Counted from the stretch's first letter, positions 48,943 to 57,603 are shown. The stretch: 64,000 nt of DNA from Streptacidiphilus fuscans (GCF_015690355.1 NZ_JADPRT010000005.1:326503-390502), one strand, 5' to 3'. The notes: a model not told the origin generated them from the letters alone. Numbers and translations are program-made.

Positions 48943-51468
48943 TCAGGAGACCGTCAGCGGTGCCGACAGCGCGACGTCGTACGGCGTCGTGTCGTCGTTG
49001 TCGATCTGCACCTGGTAGGCGCCCGGCTGGACGGTCGGCGCGGCGGCCGAGTCGATGTCGCCCTGGCTCACCGCCAACTGCCGCAGGTCGAAGGTGATCT
49101 GGACGGTCTTCGACTGCCCGGCCGCCAGGTCGACCCGGGTGAAGCCGACCAGGCGCTGCGGCGGGGCGATGGTCTGGTCGCTGACCGGCTGCGCCACGTA
49201 GAGCGGCACGATGTCGGTCCCGTCCCGGCTGCCCGTGTTGCTCACCGTCACCGTGGCGGTGACCTGGCCGCCGCGCGCGGACGCCGTCGGCGTCACGTTC
49301 AGGCCCTTGACCGCGAAGCTGGTGTAGGAGAGGCCGTAGCCGAACGGGTAGAGCGGGTTGTAGGCGTGACCCGCACCCGAACCGGTGCCCGGGAGTTGGT
49401 CGAAGAACTTCGGCTCGTCACCGAGCGGCGAGGGCGCGGTGCCGTTGAAGTCGCCGCCCACGGTGGTCGCGTCCGAGGCCCAGGTGATCGGCAGCTTGCC
49501 GCTCGGGTCGATCGTGCCGAACAGCGCCTGCGCGACGGCCTGACCGGCCTCGGTGCTGCCCTGGAAGTCCATCAGCACGGCGTTGGCGTTCTCCGCCGGG
49601 CCGAGGCCCAGCGGGCGTCCGGCGATGACGACGACGATGACCGGCTTGCCGGTAGCCTCCAGCGCCGAGATCAGCGCCTTCTGGTCGTCGGCCAGCGCCG
49701 GGGCCGGGTTGTCGCCGAGCCCTTCGGCGTAGGCCTTCTCGCCGACGGCGACCACGTACGCGCTGGTGCTCGACGCGTCGGCGACGGCGGTCGCCTGGTC
49801 GGGGGCGTAGACGGCGTTCGGGTCCATCGACTTGATGCCGCCCAGCACGGTCGTCCCGGGCGGGATCTGGTTCGGGTCGCCCATGCAGCAGACGTGCCCG
49901 GCCCCGGCGACGCCCTGCCAGCTGACGCTCCATCCGCCGAGCTGGTTGGTCATCGAGTCGGCGCTGGGTCCGGTGACCACGATGTGGCTGCCGGAGGCCA
50001 GCGGCAGCGCGTTGTTCTGGTTGCGCAGCAGGACCAGCGACTCCTGGGCCGCCTTGAGTGTCTGGTCACGCCCGGAGGTCACGGCGGCATCGGCGGCCGA
50101 CGCGTCCACGCAGGGGGCGTTCGCGTTGGTCAGACAGGGCAGGTCGAAGAGGCCCAGCTTGAACTTGAGCGTGAGGATCCGGCCGACGGCCTGGTCGATC
50201 CGCTGGTGGGAGATCCGACCGGTCTGCACGTCCTGGAGGATCGCCTGCTGCCACGTGGCCGGGTCGTTCACCTGCATGCTCATGTCCACACCGGCGTTGA
50301 CCGCGTCGGCGATGGCGCCGGGCAGGTCGGCCGCGATGTGGTAGGTCGTCTGCAACGCGGTGACGTCCTGGTAGTCGCTGATCACCACCCCGCCGAAGTG
50401 CATCTGGCTCCGCAGGATGTCGGTGAGCAGGTAGTGCGAGGAGGTGGCCGGGACGCCGTTGATCGAACCCGAGTCGACCATCACGGTGTCCGCGCCCGCG
50501 TCGATGCCCGCCTGGTAGGAGGGCAGGATGGTGGACTGGAGGTAGTTCAGCGGCAGCAGCGCCTCGTCGCGGTCATGGCCGTTGATCGACTGCGAGTAGC
50601 CCGCGAAGTGCTTGACGGTCGCGCTGACCGGCAGCGATCCCTTCGGGCCGGGGGCCTGCATGCCGGTGATGTCCGCGGCGCCCATCGCCTCGGCCAGCGC
50701 CGGCTCCTCGGACCAGGTCTCGTACGTGCGGCCCCAGCGGGGGTCGCGGGCCAGGTCCTGGACGGGTGCGAAGTCCCAGTTCCAGCCGGTGGCCCGGAGC
50801 GCGTCCGCGGTGACCTGACCGCCCGCCTGGGCGAGCGAGGGGTCCCAGGTCGCGCCCATGCCGAGCGACTGCGGGAAGAGCGGCGCCTGGTACGGGTGCC
50901 CGAAGCCGTGCACCGCGTCGACCCCGAAGAGCAGCGGCAGGTGCAGCCGCGAGTGCTGGATCGCGTAACTCTGGATGATGTTGTACTCGTTGGCCCAGTC
51001 GTAGCCGGTGTTGCCGGTTCCGCCCTTGCCGGTGGTGTCGACCGGGTCGTTGGTGCCGCCCGCCAGCACGGAGCCGACGTTCTGGCCGACCAGGATCTTC
51101 TGCATGCAGGACGGGTTGGGCACGTTGAACCCGTTATCGGAGCAGGTGGCGCTGTTCGGGTCGGTCAGCGTCGTGACCAGCTGCTGGTCCATCTGCCCGA
51201 CCTTCTCCGGCAGCGTCATGGCGTGCAGCAGCGCGTTCACGCGGGTGGCGACCGGCAGGGACCGGTCCAGCCACGCGGAGCCCGACGCCGAACCGGCCGC
51301 ACCCGCGGCGGCGGAACTGGCGGACGCGGCGGACGCGTTGCCTCCTGCGGTGAGCAGCGGGACGGCCAGCGCGACCGCGGCGGTCGCCGTGGCAGCCGCC
51401 AGCAGTCGGGGATGTCGGGTGGCGCTGAACAGTTGGGCACTGAAGACGGAGGATCTGGTGATCGTCAC
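48943..51468 (-). CDS. Secreted GH3-family beta-glucosidase
   Basis: 841 residues from GTG 51468, with AGGAG at 5 bases. Sec signal to about residue 50. GH3 N-domain: KVGQMDQQL, DFAPVQDLARDPRWGRTYETWSEEP, SATVKHFAGYSQ and nucleophile Asp in GGVVISDYQDV. The C-domain (about 430-640) and a fibronectin-like III domain (about 735-835) complete a typical three-part enzyme. It hydrolyses terminal beta-glucosyl residues, e.g. from cellobiose or plant glucosides. A CebR-like box just upstream (51506-51519) fits control by cello-oligosaccharides. Confidence 0.92.
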   Translation of the reverse strand: MTITRSSVFSAQLFSATRHPRLLAAATATAAVALAVPLLTAGGNASAASASSAAAGAAGSASGSAWLDRSLPVATRVNALLHAMTLPEKVGQMDQQLVTTLTDPNSATCSDNGFNVPNPSCMQKILVGQNVGSVLAGGTNDPVDTTGKGGTGNTGYDWANEYNIIQSYAIQHSRLHLPLLFGVDAVHGFGHPYQAPLFPQSLGMGATWDPSLAQAGGQVTADALRATGWNWDFAPVQDLARDPRWGRTYETWSEEPALAEAMGAADITGMQAPGPKGSLPVSATVKHFAGYSQSINGHDRDEALLPLNYLQSTILPSYQAGIDAGADTVMVDSGSINGVPATSSHYLLTDILRSQMHFGGVVISDYQDVTALQTTYHIAADLPGAIADAVNAGVDMSMQVNDPATWQQAILQDVQTGRISHQRIDQAVGRILTLKFKLGLFDLPCLTNANAPCVDASAADAAVTSGRDQTLKAAQESLVLLRNQNNALPLASGSHIVVTGPSADSMTNQLGGWSVSWQGVAGAGHVCCMGDPNQIPPGTTVLGGIKSMDPNAVYAPDQATAVADASSTSAYVVAVGEKAYAEGLGDNPAPALADDQKALISALEATGKPVIVVVIAGRPLGLGPAENANAVLMDFQGSTEAGQAVAQALFGTIDPSGKLPITWASDATTVGGDFNGTAPSPLGDEPKFFDQLPGTGSGAGHAYNPLYPFGYGLSYTSFAVKGLNVTPTASARGGQVTATVTVSNTGSRDGTDIVPLYVAQPVSDQTIAPPQRLVGFTRVDLAAGQSKTVQITFDLRQLAVSQGDIDSAAAPTVQPGAYQVQIDNDDTTPYDVALSAPLTVS

Positions 51469-51505
51469 GAGGACTCCTGGTTCGGGCCGTTCGGCTTCGA
51501 TCGGA

Positions 51506-51519
51506 AGGGAGCGCTCACT
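51506..51519 (-). promoter_or_regulatory. CebR-like operator
   Basis: AGGGAGCGCTCACT contains the perfect core GGGAGCGCTC of the known CebR operator TGGGAGCGCTCCCA (11 of 14 match). It lies 38 bases before the glucosidase start, where binding would block transcription. Confidence 0.7.
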
Positions 51520-51558
51520 CGCAGGCCGGCAGGCATGCCTCGTCACCGCGCGATGCGG

Positions 51559-51649
51559 GCATGCGTTCAACTGATGACGCCTCACATGGAGCCACTGATG
51601 CAGCACGAGCGTCAAGACTGCTTACTGCGTTGACTTCTTGAACGCATGC
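51559..51649. promoter_or_regulatory. Long-spaced inverted repeat upstream of the glucosidase
   Basis: GCATGCGTTCAA (51559-51570) and its exact complement TTGAACGCATGC (51638-51649), 67 bases between. It may allow DNA looping or be two sites of one regulator in the divergent glucosidase/GNAT gap (312 bases). Confidence 0.55.
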
Positions 51650-51780
51650 GCCGCCCCGGGCACAGCCGTCGTCATCTCGTCAAACACAGCGACGGCTCAG
51701 CCAAGCGCGTGTGCACGCCGCGCGATGCCGGGTGACCCGAGGTAGGGTCGCTTGCTTCCGTTTCCGCGAAAGGCCCGCAG

Positions 51781-52401
51781 GTGTCCGCAACCGCCCAGCC
51801 GCGTTCCGCTCCGGAGTCCTCCGCGCGGCTCCGCCCACGCACCGCGACCGACCTCGACGCCTGCGTGCGCGTCCTTTCGGAGGTCCACCGGCAGGACGGC
51901 TACCCGCAGGACTGGCCCGACCTCCCGGCGGCCTGGCTGACGCCACGTCGGATGCTGGCGGCCTGGGTGGCGACCGTCGAGCGCGATGCCGTCGAGCCCG
52001 GTACCGTCGAGCGCGGTGCCGTCGCGAGCAGCGCCGTCAACGGCGTTGGTGGCCTTGAGATCGCGGGACATGTCGCCCTCTCCGCGAGCGGGCCGGGCGA
52101 CTCCGCACCCGCGCTGTGGAGCAGGGCGACCGGCCGTCCCGAGGCCGAGGCGGCCCTGGTCAAGCGACTCTTCGTCGGCCCCGCCGGGCGCGGACTCGGC
52201 GCGGGCGCGCTGCTGTTGGCGCAGGCCACCGACGAGGCGCGCCGTCGTGGTCTCCACCCGGTCCTCGACGTGGTGACCACCGGCACGTCCGCCGTCGCCC
52301 TGTACGAGCGCGCGGGCTGGTCGCTGCTCGGGACGGTCGAGCAGCAGTGGGAGCCGGGCCGGTACGTCCCGGTCCACTGCTACGCGGCACCGAGCCCCTG
52401 A
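51781..52401 (+). CDS. GNAT-family acetyltransferase
   Basis: 206 residues from GTG 51781. GNAT fold: acetyl-CoA loop FVGPAGRGLGAGALLLAQA and the C-terminal LYERAGWSLLG. A region of five pentapeptide repeats (VERDA, VEPGT, VERGA, VASSA, VNGVG; about residues 67-91), encoded by 15-bp DNA units, is inserted between strands 2 and 3. Substrate unknown (small molecule or protein N-terminus). It converges on the acyl-CoA dehydrogenase gene. Confidence 0.85.
   Translation: MSATAQPRSAPESSARLRPRTATDLDACVRVLSEVHRQDGYPQDWPDLPAAWLTPRRMLAAWVATVERDAVEPGTVERGAVASSAVNGVGGLEIAGHVALSASGPGDSAPALWSRATGRPEAEAALVKRLFVGPAGRGLGAGALLLAQATDEARRRGLHPVLDVVTTGTSAVALYERAGWSLLGTVEQQWEPGRYVPVHCYAAPSP
51977..52050 (+). repeat. 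15-bp tandem units inside the GNAT gene
   Basis: Five units beginning GTC (e.g. GTCGAGCGCGATGCC, GTCGAGCCCGGTACC, GTCGAGCGCGGTGCC) encode a five-residue repeat. Same unit length as the intergenic repeats at 10561 and 39708. Confidence 0.75.
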
Positions 52402-52425
52402 AACAACTCCGCGATGCGCGCTGCC

Positions 52426-53565
52426 TCAGCCGCTGAACCCCAGGCGCTTCGCCGCCAGTGCGGTCAGGATCTCGTCCGCGCCGCCGCCGATGGCCAGGAT
52501 GCGGACGTCGCGGTAGTGGCGCTCGATCTCCGACTCCCGCATGTAGCCCATGCCGCCGTGGAGCTGGAGCGCCTCGTGGACCACCCACTCCGCCGTCTCC
52601 ACCGCCGTGTTCTTCGCGAAGCACGCCTCGGTCACCACGTCCTCGCCCCGGACATGACGTTCCGCCACATGGTGGGTGTAGACGCGGGCGACGTCGGTCC
52701 GCCGCGCCATCTCGGCGAGCGTGTGCTGGACGACCTGACGGGAGATCAGCGGACGGCCGAAGGTGTGCCGCATCCGGCACCAGTCGACGGCCAGGTCGAG
52801 CGCACGCCGGGCGTGCCCGTACGCCTGCGCCGCGAGCGCGAGCCGCTCGGTGACGAACTGCGTCGCGATCTGCACGAACCCGCTGTTCTCCGCCCCGACC
52901 AGGTTGGCCACGGGCACCCGCGCGTCGGCGAACGACAGCTCGGCCGTGTCCGAGCAACGCCAACCCATCTTGTCCAGCCGCCGGGTCACGGTGAAGCCGG
53001 GCGTACCGCGCTCCACCACCAGCAGCGAGATCCCGTGCGCGCCCGTTCCTCCGGTGCGGACCGCGGTGGTGACGAAGTCCGCCCGGCAGCCGGAGGTGAT
53101 GAAGGTCTTGGCGCCGTTCACGACGTAGTGGTCGCCCTCGCGGCGCGCGGTGGTGCGGATCGACGCGACGTCGGACCCGGCGTCGGGCTCGGTGACGCCC
53201 AGCGACCCGATCGCCTCCCCCGCGAGCACCGGCCGTACCCAGCGGTCGAGTTGGGCCGGATCGCCCGCCGCGACGATGTGCGGCAGCGCGATGCCCCCGG
53301 TCAGCAACGAGGCCACCAGCCCGCCCGAACCGCCCGCGTGGAGCAGCTCCTCGGTGACGGCGAGGGCGTCGAGCAGGTCCCCGCCTCCACCGCCGAGCTC
53401 GACCGGCAACGCGACGCCGAGCAGCCCGAGCGCGGCGGCCTTGCGGTGGAGCTCGCGCGGGAGTTCGCCGTCCTGCTCCCAGCGGTCGAGCTCGGGCAGG
53501 ACCTCGGTCTTGACGAAGCTCCGTACCAGCGCCCGCAGTTCGGTCCGCTCGACGGTCTCGCTCAC
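52426..53565 (-). CDS. Acyl-CoA dehydrogenase
   Basis: 379 residues from GTG 53565. FAD motifs LGVTEPDAGSDV and KTFITSGC, C-domain FGRPLISRQVVQHTLAEM and HGGMGYMRESEIERHYRDVRI are those of medium-chain-type acyl-CoA dehydrogenases. The catalytic base would be in the GYMRE segment. It is translationally coupled to the TIGR03084-family gene upstream (GTGA at 53562-53565), so the pair acts in degradation of a branched or cyclic acyl-CoA. Confidence 0.92.
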   Translation of the reverse strand: MSETVERTELRALVRSFVKTEVLPELDRWEQDGELPRELHRKAAALGLLGVALPVELGGGGGDLLDALAVTEELLHAGGSGGLVASLLTGGIALPHIVAAGDPAQLDRWVRPVLAGEAIGSLGVTEPDAGSDVASIRTTARREGDHYVVNGAKTFITSGCRADFVTTAVRTGGTGAHGISLLVVERGTPGFTVTRRLDKMGWRCSDTAELSFADARVPVANLVGAENSGFVQIATQFVTERLALAAQAYGHARRALDLAVDWCRMRHTFGRPLISRQVVQHTLAEMARRTDVARVYTHHVAERHVRGEDVVTEACFAKNTAVETAEWVVHEALQLHGGMGYMRESEIERHYRDVRILAIGGGADEILTALAAKRLGFSG

Positions 53566-54440
53566 GCGTCCTCCCCGGTTCCTGCGGCTGTGCCTGCTGG
53601 GCCGCCGCGTCCTGAGCTGCCGTGTCCTGAGCCGCCGCGTCCTGACCTGCCGTGTCCTGAGCTGCCGCGCCCGGCTCCGGGCGGTCCGGCGAACGCCTGG
53701 GCGATCCGTAGCCAGGTGGCGGCGTCCGGACCGACGGCGTGCAGATCGGTGTCGGCGAGCGCCCGGCGCTGGGTGACCAGCAGGCAGAAGTACAGCGCGC
53801 TGCCGCTCACCTGCTGGTCGGCGTCGTCCGGCCCGTAGCCCCAGACGCCCTCTCCGCCGCCCGGCGCGCGCAGCTCCACCCGGAACTCGGCGGCCGGCGG
53901 AGTCAACCCGTGCACGGCGAAGGCGAAGTCCCGCGTCCGGACGCCGAGCCGGGCGATGTGGCGCAGCCGGTTGGTCGGTTCGCGGACCAGGCCCAGTGCG
54001 TCATGCACGTCCTGGCTGTGCGCCCAGGTCTCCATCAGCCGCGCCGTGGCCATGGACGCCGCGCTCATCGGCGGCCCGTACCAGGGCAGTCGCAACTCCG
54101 GCGCGGCGGCGGACAGCGCCTGCGCAAGCTCCTCGCGCCCGGCACGCCATTGCGCCAGCAGCCGCTCGCGTGGCCGGGCGGCCCACTCCCGCGCACACGC
54201 GTCGACATACGCGTCACCGGCCTCCAACGCGCGGACGCGCTCCTCGGCGAAGGCCTCCGGGGTCCGGACGGCGAGCAGCGCCTTGGCGTCCGTCCAGGCC
54301 AGGTGGGCGATCTGGTGCGCGACGGTCCAGCCCTCGGCCGGGGTGGGCGTGGCCCAGTCGGTCTTCTCGTCGGCCACCACGGCGTCGAGGAGCCGCGACT
54401 CGGTGTCAAGATCGGCCAGGATCGGCCGTGGGTCCGCCAT
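53562..54440 (-). CDS. TIGR03084-family metal-binding (DinB/maleylpyruvate isomerase-like) protein
   Basis: 292 residues from ATG 54440 with GGGAGA upstream. The N-terminal four-helix bundle has the metal-binding His in VAHQIAHLAWTD and in ETWAHSQDVHDALG; the wGYGPDDAD segment is typical of TIGR03084. Such genes often flank acyl-CoA dehydrogenase genes. The last 35 residues are a GSSGHGRSG-type tail encoded by 15-bp tandem DNA repeats (53604-53678), absent from the family core. Confidence 0.85.
   Translation of the reverse strand: MADPRPILADLDTESRLLDAVVADEKTDWATPTPAEGWTVAHQIAHLAWTDAKALLAVRTPEAFAEERVRALEAGDAYVDACAREWAARPRERLLAQWRAGREELAQALSAAAPELRLPWYGPPMSAASMATARLMETWAHSQDVHDALGLVREPTNRLRHIARLGVRTRDFAFAVHGLTPPAAEFRVELRAPGGGEGVWGYGPDDADQQVSGSALYFCLLVTQRRALADTDLHAVGPDAATWLRIAQAFAGPPGAGRGSSGHGRSGRGGSGHGSSGRGGPAGTAAGTGEDA
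53604..53678 (-). repeat. 15-bp tandem units at the 3' end of the TIGR03084-family gene
   Basis: About five units built on GCCGCGTCCTGAGCT / GCCGTGTCCTGAGCC run head to tail and code for the GSGHG/SSGRG tail. They lie within 40-115 bases of the stop. Confidence 0.75.
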
Positions 54441-54485
54441 GGATCGTCTCCCATGCTGCGTTCCGGACAGCTCGCGGGTCGACCA

Positions 54486-54498
54486 TGACACGGCGTCA
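54486..54498. promoter_or_regulatory. TGAC-N5-GTCA palindrome at a promoter position
   Basis: TGACACGGCGTCA, 46 bases before the start of the leftward TIGR03084/acyl-CoA dehydrogenase pair, where an operator would be expected. Confidence 0.5.
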
Positions 54499-54618
54499 GA
54501 AAAGAATCAATGATGCCTGATTGTTTTCAGCAGACCGGGCGAGTGCACACCGACACGATGGACGAGGTATCCGCCGTCCGAGTGGTTGCCGGAGCGCACC
54601 CGGCTCGTTGATCCGGGT

Positions 54619-54978
54619 ATGAACACGGAAGCACTGGAAGCCGGGCCCGCAGTCGCAGGCGAAGAAACGTTCCAGCAGCCGCGACTGCAAGGCCGTGAAC
54701 CGAAACCGGAGCTGGAGCCGGAGCTGGAGGCTGATCCCGAGCCGGAGGAGCCCATCTACGCCGACCTGTCCCGCGTCTGGGTGCGTGAGGGCCGGACCGT
54801 GCCCGGGGTCCCCGACCAGGAGTGGCACCACCTCGCCCGCGCCGCACCGCGCTTCTTCACCCCACCGCTCTCCTCGTCGGGCCTGCTTCCCGGCCCGCGC
54901 GGCGGGGCCTCCGGCCGCCATCGGCGCGATCCGGACAGCGCCGAGCAGCACGCGCGAAGCGAGCGAGAGGGTGATTGA
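54619..54978 (+). CDS. Hypothetical protein
   Basis: About 119 residues from ATG 54619 (an in-frame ATG at 54586 is upstream; no ribosome site decides). Strong G/C in third positions supports coding. The N-terminal part is acidic with a Glu/Leu/Pro repeat (KPELEPELEADPEPEEP); the centre YADLSRVWVREGRTVPGVPDQEWHHL looks folded; the end is basic and Gly/Arg-rich. No membrane segment. No family recognised. Its stop is an arm of the palindrome at 54975. Confidence 0.55.
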   Translation: MNTEALEAGPAVAGEETFQQPRLQGREPKPELEPELEADPEPEEPIYADLSRVWVREGRTVPGVPDQEWHHLARAAPRFFTPPLSSSGLLPGPRGGASGRHRRDPDSAEQHARSEREGD

Positions 54979-54989
54979 CGGTACGTCAA
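54975..54989. terminator. TGAC-N5-GTCA palindrome including a stop, extended hairpin
   Basis: TTGACG-GTA-CGTCAA, with outer GGGTGA/TCACCC that can extend the stem to about 11 bp with a small bulge. The stop TGA of the hypothetical gene is at 54976-54978. It lies in a convergent gap and can act as a two-way terminator. Confidence 0.55.
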
Positions 54990-55019
54990 CTCACCCGCCG
55001 AGCCCGCCACGCACCCGCC

Positions 55020-55670
55020 TCACGCACCGCCCTCCCCCGGCACCGCTCCCCACAGCGACGCGACAACCGCGCGCGTGGTCGCCCGGAAGAGCCGGTCCAC
55101 GTCCGGTGGATCGGCGAAGGCCTGGGCCAGGCCGGGGTCCTGTTCGGCGGTCGCGTCGTCCCAGAGGTCCGGCTCGCCGGGATGCTGTGCCGGCGCGCGC
55201 TCTCGGTTGCGCTCCACCAGCACGAAGCCGACGACGTGGAACTGAACCGCCCGCACCGCCTCCGCCGCGGCGGCCCCGCGCAGCCCGGCCGCGTGCGCCT
55301 CGTGGGCCAGGGCGCGCTGCGCGGGGAGCATCATCCGCTCGGTGAGCCCGCGCTCGTGCACCAGCGCGATCAGGTGCGGGCGGGCGCGCAGCTTGCGGCG
55401 CAGCTCCAGGGCGACGGACTCGGCGCGCGCGGCGGGCGTGGCGCCCTCGGCGCGGATCCGGCCCATCTCCCGCACGGTCCGAGCGACCAACTCGTCCAGC
55501 AGCGCCTCGCGGTTGCCGACATGCCAGTAGATCGCGGTGACGGCGCAGCCGAGTTCGCCGGCGAGCCGGCGCATGGTGAGCGCCGCGGGCCCCTGGGCGC
55601 GGACGAGGTCCGCCGCGGCGTCCAGGACCGCGTCCTTGCTGAGCCTGCTGCCCCGATCGTTCACCACCAC
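55020..55670 (-). CDS. TetR-family transcriptional regulator
   Basis: About 216 residues from GTG 55670 (GAGGG at 8 bases); the frame is open to 55685. Helix-turn-helix at about residues 12-55 with CAVTAIYWHVGNREALLDEL. The C-terminal domain is of the TetR_C type found in tetracycline-like repressors. It follows the MarR gene on the same strand by 54 bases. Two 13-bp palindromic elements in that gap (55700-55727) are the probable operator. Confidence 0.88.
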   Translation of the reverse strand: MVVNDRGSRLSKDAVLDAAADLVRAQGPAALTMRRLAGELGCAVTAIYWHVGNREALLDELVARTVREMGRIRAEGATPAARAESVALELRRKLRARPHLIALVHERGLTERMMLPAQRALAHEAHAAGLRGAAAAEAVRAVQFHVVGFVLVERNRERAPAQHPGEPDLWDDATAEQDPGLAQAFADPPDVDRLFRATTRAVVASLWGAVPGEGGA

Positions 55671-55699
55671 GCGCCCCACCCTCACTCTCGCCCCGATTG

Positions 55700-55727
55700 T
55701 GACGGACCATCACCTGATGCGCCATCA
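55700..55727. promoter_or_regulatory. Tandem palindromic elements before the TetR gene
   Basis: TGACGGACCATCA (55700-55712) and TGATGCGCCATCA (55715-55727), two related 13-bp dyads spaced 15 bp. The second includes the complement of the MarR stop. A likely TetR operator. Confidence 0.55.
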
Positions 55728-56210
55728 ATTCTGCTGCTGCTCCAGCACCGCCGTGGCCGCCCTGCCCGCCTCGGCGACCCGCTCCAGGAACTCCGCGATC
55801 ACGCGCAACTGCTCGGCGTCGTAGTCGGAGCAGATCTCGCGCACCGCGCCGTTCATGCCCGCGAACTGCTGGAACACCTCCCCGCCGCGCTGCGGCAAGG
55901 CCCGGACCAGCACGGCTCGCCGGTCCTCCGGCGCACGCTCCCGCACGATCCAGCCGTCCCGCTCCAGCCGGTCCAGGATCCCGGTGACGGTGGCCGGATG
56001 CAGGCCCGCCGTCCGGGCCAGTACGCCGGGGCCGATCGGTCCGAGGCGATTGATCAGGTCCAGGCAGTCCATGTCGACGTCGCGCAGCCCGAGCCGCCCG
56101 CTGACCCGGCGGTTCAGCTGTGCCAGCTGGATCCCGAGCTCGCGCAGGCTCTCGGTCACGTCACGACGGGCCACGCCGCGCCCTTCCGATCGAGATGTTT
56201 TGGAATCCAT
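55725..56210 (-). CDS. MarR-family transcriptional regulator
   Basis: 161 residues from ATG 56210, with GGAGA 8 bases upstream. Winged helix: LARTAGLHPATVTGILDRLERDGWIVRERAPEDRRAVLV is the recognition helix and wing. No Cys for redox sensing, so a small ligand is likely. It is divergent from the NAD(P)-binding reductase gene; the dyad GTAC-GGC-GTAC (56230-56240) in the 69-base gap is a candidate operator for both. Confidence 0.9.
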   Translation of the reverse strand: MDSKTSRSEGRGVARRDVTESLRELGIQLAQLNRRVSGRLGLRDVDMDCLDLINRLGPIGPGVLARTAGLHPATVTGILDRLERDGWIVRERAPEDRRAVLVRALPQRGGEVFQQFAGMNGAVREICSDYDAEQLRVIAEFLERVAEAGRAATAVLEQQQN

Positions 56211-56229
56211 ATGATATCGTCTCCATAGA

Positions 56230-56240
56230 GTACGGCGTAC
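56230..56240. promoter_or_regulatory. Candidate MarR operator
   Basis: GTAC-GGC-GTAC in the short gap between the divergent MarR and NAD(P)-binding genes. Small, so moderate confidence only. Confidence 0.4.
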
Positions 56241-56279
56241 AAAGTAGACCCTACCCACGCTCACCCCAGGGAAGACGCC

Positions 56280-56945
56280 ATGAAGCTCGTCATCGTCGCG
56301 GCGACCGGCGGCATCGGCCGCCAACTGCTCGCCCAGGCCCTCGCCGCCGGACACCAGGTCACCGCCGTGGTCCGCACCCCGTCCAAGCTCGACGCCGACG
56401 TCCCTGCGGTGGCCGTCGACCTGTCCCACCCGGATCCCGAGGCCCTGCGCACCGCCGTGACCGGCGCGGACGCGGTGCTCTCCGGGCTCGGCGCGCGCAC
56501 CAAGGCCGACCACGGCGTCGCCACCCGTGGCACGGCGGCGCTGGTCGACGCGATGCAGACCGTCGGTACGCAGCGCCTGGTCCTGGTCAGCGCCGCCCCG
56601 ATCGGCACGGTCCCGTCCCCGGCCCGGCCGAACCCGCCGCGCCACGACCCGGGCGACGGCTTCTTCATGCGGCATCTGCTCAACCCCCTGGTCAAGCAGG
56701 CGCTCAAGGGCCACTACGCCGACCTGGCCACCATGGAGGACGCCGTCCGCGCCTGCCCGCTCGACTGGACCGTCGTCCGGCCGCCGCAACTCACCGACGG
56801 CCCTCGCACCGGTGACTACCGCACCGCCCTCGGCCGCAACCTCAAGGGCGGCACCAAGATCTCCCGCGCCGACGTCGCCGACCTGATGCTCCGCACCCTC
56901 ACACAGCCGGGGTTCGAGAGGCAGGTTGTCGGAATCGCCTACTGA
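56280..56945 (+). CDS. NAD(P)H-binding (atypical SDR) oxidoreductase
   Basis: 221 residues. Rossmann start IVAATGGIGRQLLAQALAAGH (GxxGxxG-like) and extended SDR-type fold resembling NmrA/BLVRB-like NAD(P)-binding proteins (PF13460). No classical YxxxK is seen, as in this subfamily. It may be a quinone/flavin reductase or a sensor. Probably controlled by the divergent MarR protein. The DinB gene follows after 30 bases. Confidence 0.88.
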   Translation: MKLVIVAATGGIGRQLLAQALAAGHQVTAVVRTPSKLDADVPAVAVDLSHPDPEALRTAVTGADAVLSGLGARTKADHGVATRGTAALVDAMQTVGTQRLVLVSAAPIGTVPSPARPNPPRHDPGDGFFMRHLLNPLVKQALKGHYADLATMEDAVRACPLDWTVVRPPQLTDGPRTGDYRTALGRNLKGGTKISRADVADLMLRTLTQPGFERQVVGIAY

Positions 56946-56975
56946 GGCACCGTCATCCGGCCGTAGCATCGCCGG

Positions 56976-57569
56976 ATGACCGACTCCCCCGACACCCGCA
57001 CCCCGATGACTCAGGCCCCCGGCACCCCGAGCCCGGTCACCCGCGATGTGCTGATGACCCTGGACGAGGCCCGCGGCCGTCTGCTGGCCCGCCTCGACGG
57101 GCTGAGCGACGCCGAGTACCTCTGGCAGCCCGTCCCCGACTGTCTGACCGTCCGCCCCTCCGGCGACGACGGCCGCTTCCGCGCGGATCCGCGTCCGGGC
57201 CGGGACGTCTCGCCCGCGCCGTTCAGCACCGTCGCCTGGCGCATCTGGCACATCGGCGCGGACTGCCTGCGCGGCTACGACCGGTTCTTCGAGGGCGGCG
57301 TCGTGGACAGCGCCGTGGACGACAGCCGCTGGGACTGGCCCGGCACGGCCGCCGAGGGCGTCGCCCTGATGACCGAGGACTGGGCCCGGTTCCGGGCCCG
57401 CGTCGCCGCCGTGGGCGACGCGAGGCTGGTCGAGCCGATAGGGCCGATCGCGGGCCCCTACGGCACAGAGAGCTACCTCGCTCTCGCCCTGCACGCACTG
57501 GACGAGGTCGCGCACCACGGCGCCGAAGTGGCCGTGCTGCGCGACCTCTACCTCCACGGGATGCGCTGA
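56976..57569 (+). CDS. DinB-superfamily protein
   Basis: 197 residues from ATG 56976. A four-helix bundle with metal-binding His in RIWHIGADCLRGYDRFF and LDEVAHHGAEVAVLRDL, the DinB/YfiT pattern. Such proteins are often thiol-dependent (mycothiol) transferases or hydrolases in actinobacteria. It may be cotranscribed with the upstream reductase. It converges on the acylase gene at the palindrome 57589. Confidence 0.85.
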   Translation: MTDSPDTRTPMTQAPGTPSPVTRDVLMTLDEARGRLLARLDGLSDAEYLWQPVPDCLTVRPSGDDGRFRADPRPGRDVSPAPFSTVAWRIWHIGADCLRGYDRFFEGGVVDSAVDDSRWDWPGTAAEGVALMTEDWARFRARVAAVGDARLVEPIGPIAGPYGTESYLALALHALDEVAHHGAEVAVLRDLYLHGMR

Positions 57570-57588
57570 TCCTTACTGGTCACATCGC

Positions 57589-57603
57589 CTGACTGCCCGT
57601 CAG
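57589..57603. terminator. TGAC-N5-GTCA palindrome including a stop, extended hairpin
   Basis: CTGAC-TGCCC-GTCAG, extended outward by CATCGC/GCGATG with one bulged base to a 10-bp stem. The complement of TCA at 57600-57602 is the acylase stop. It lies in the convergent gap after the DinB gene. Confidence 0.55.
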
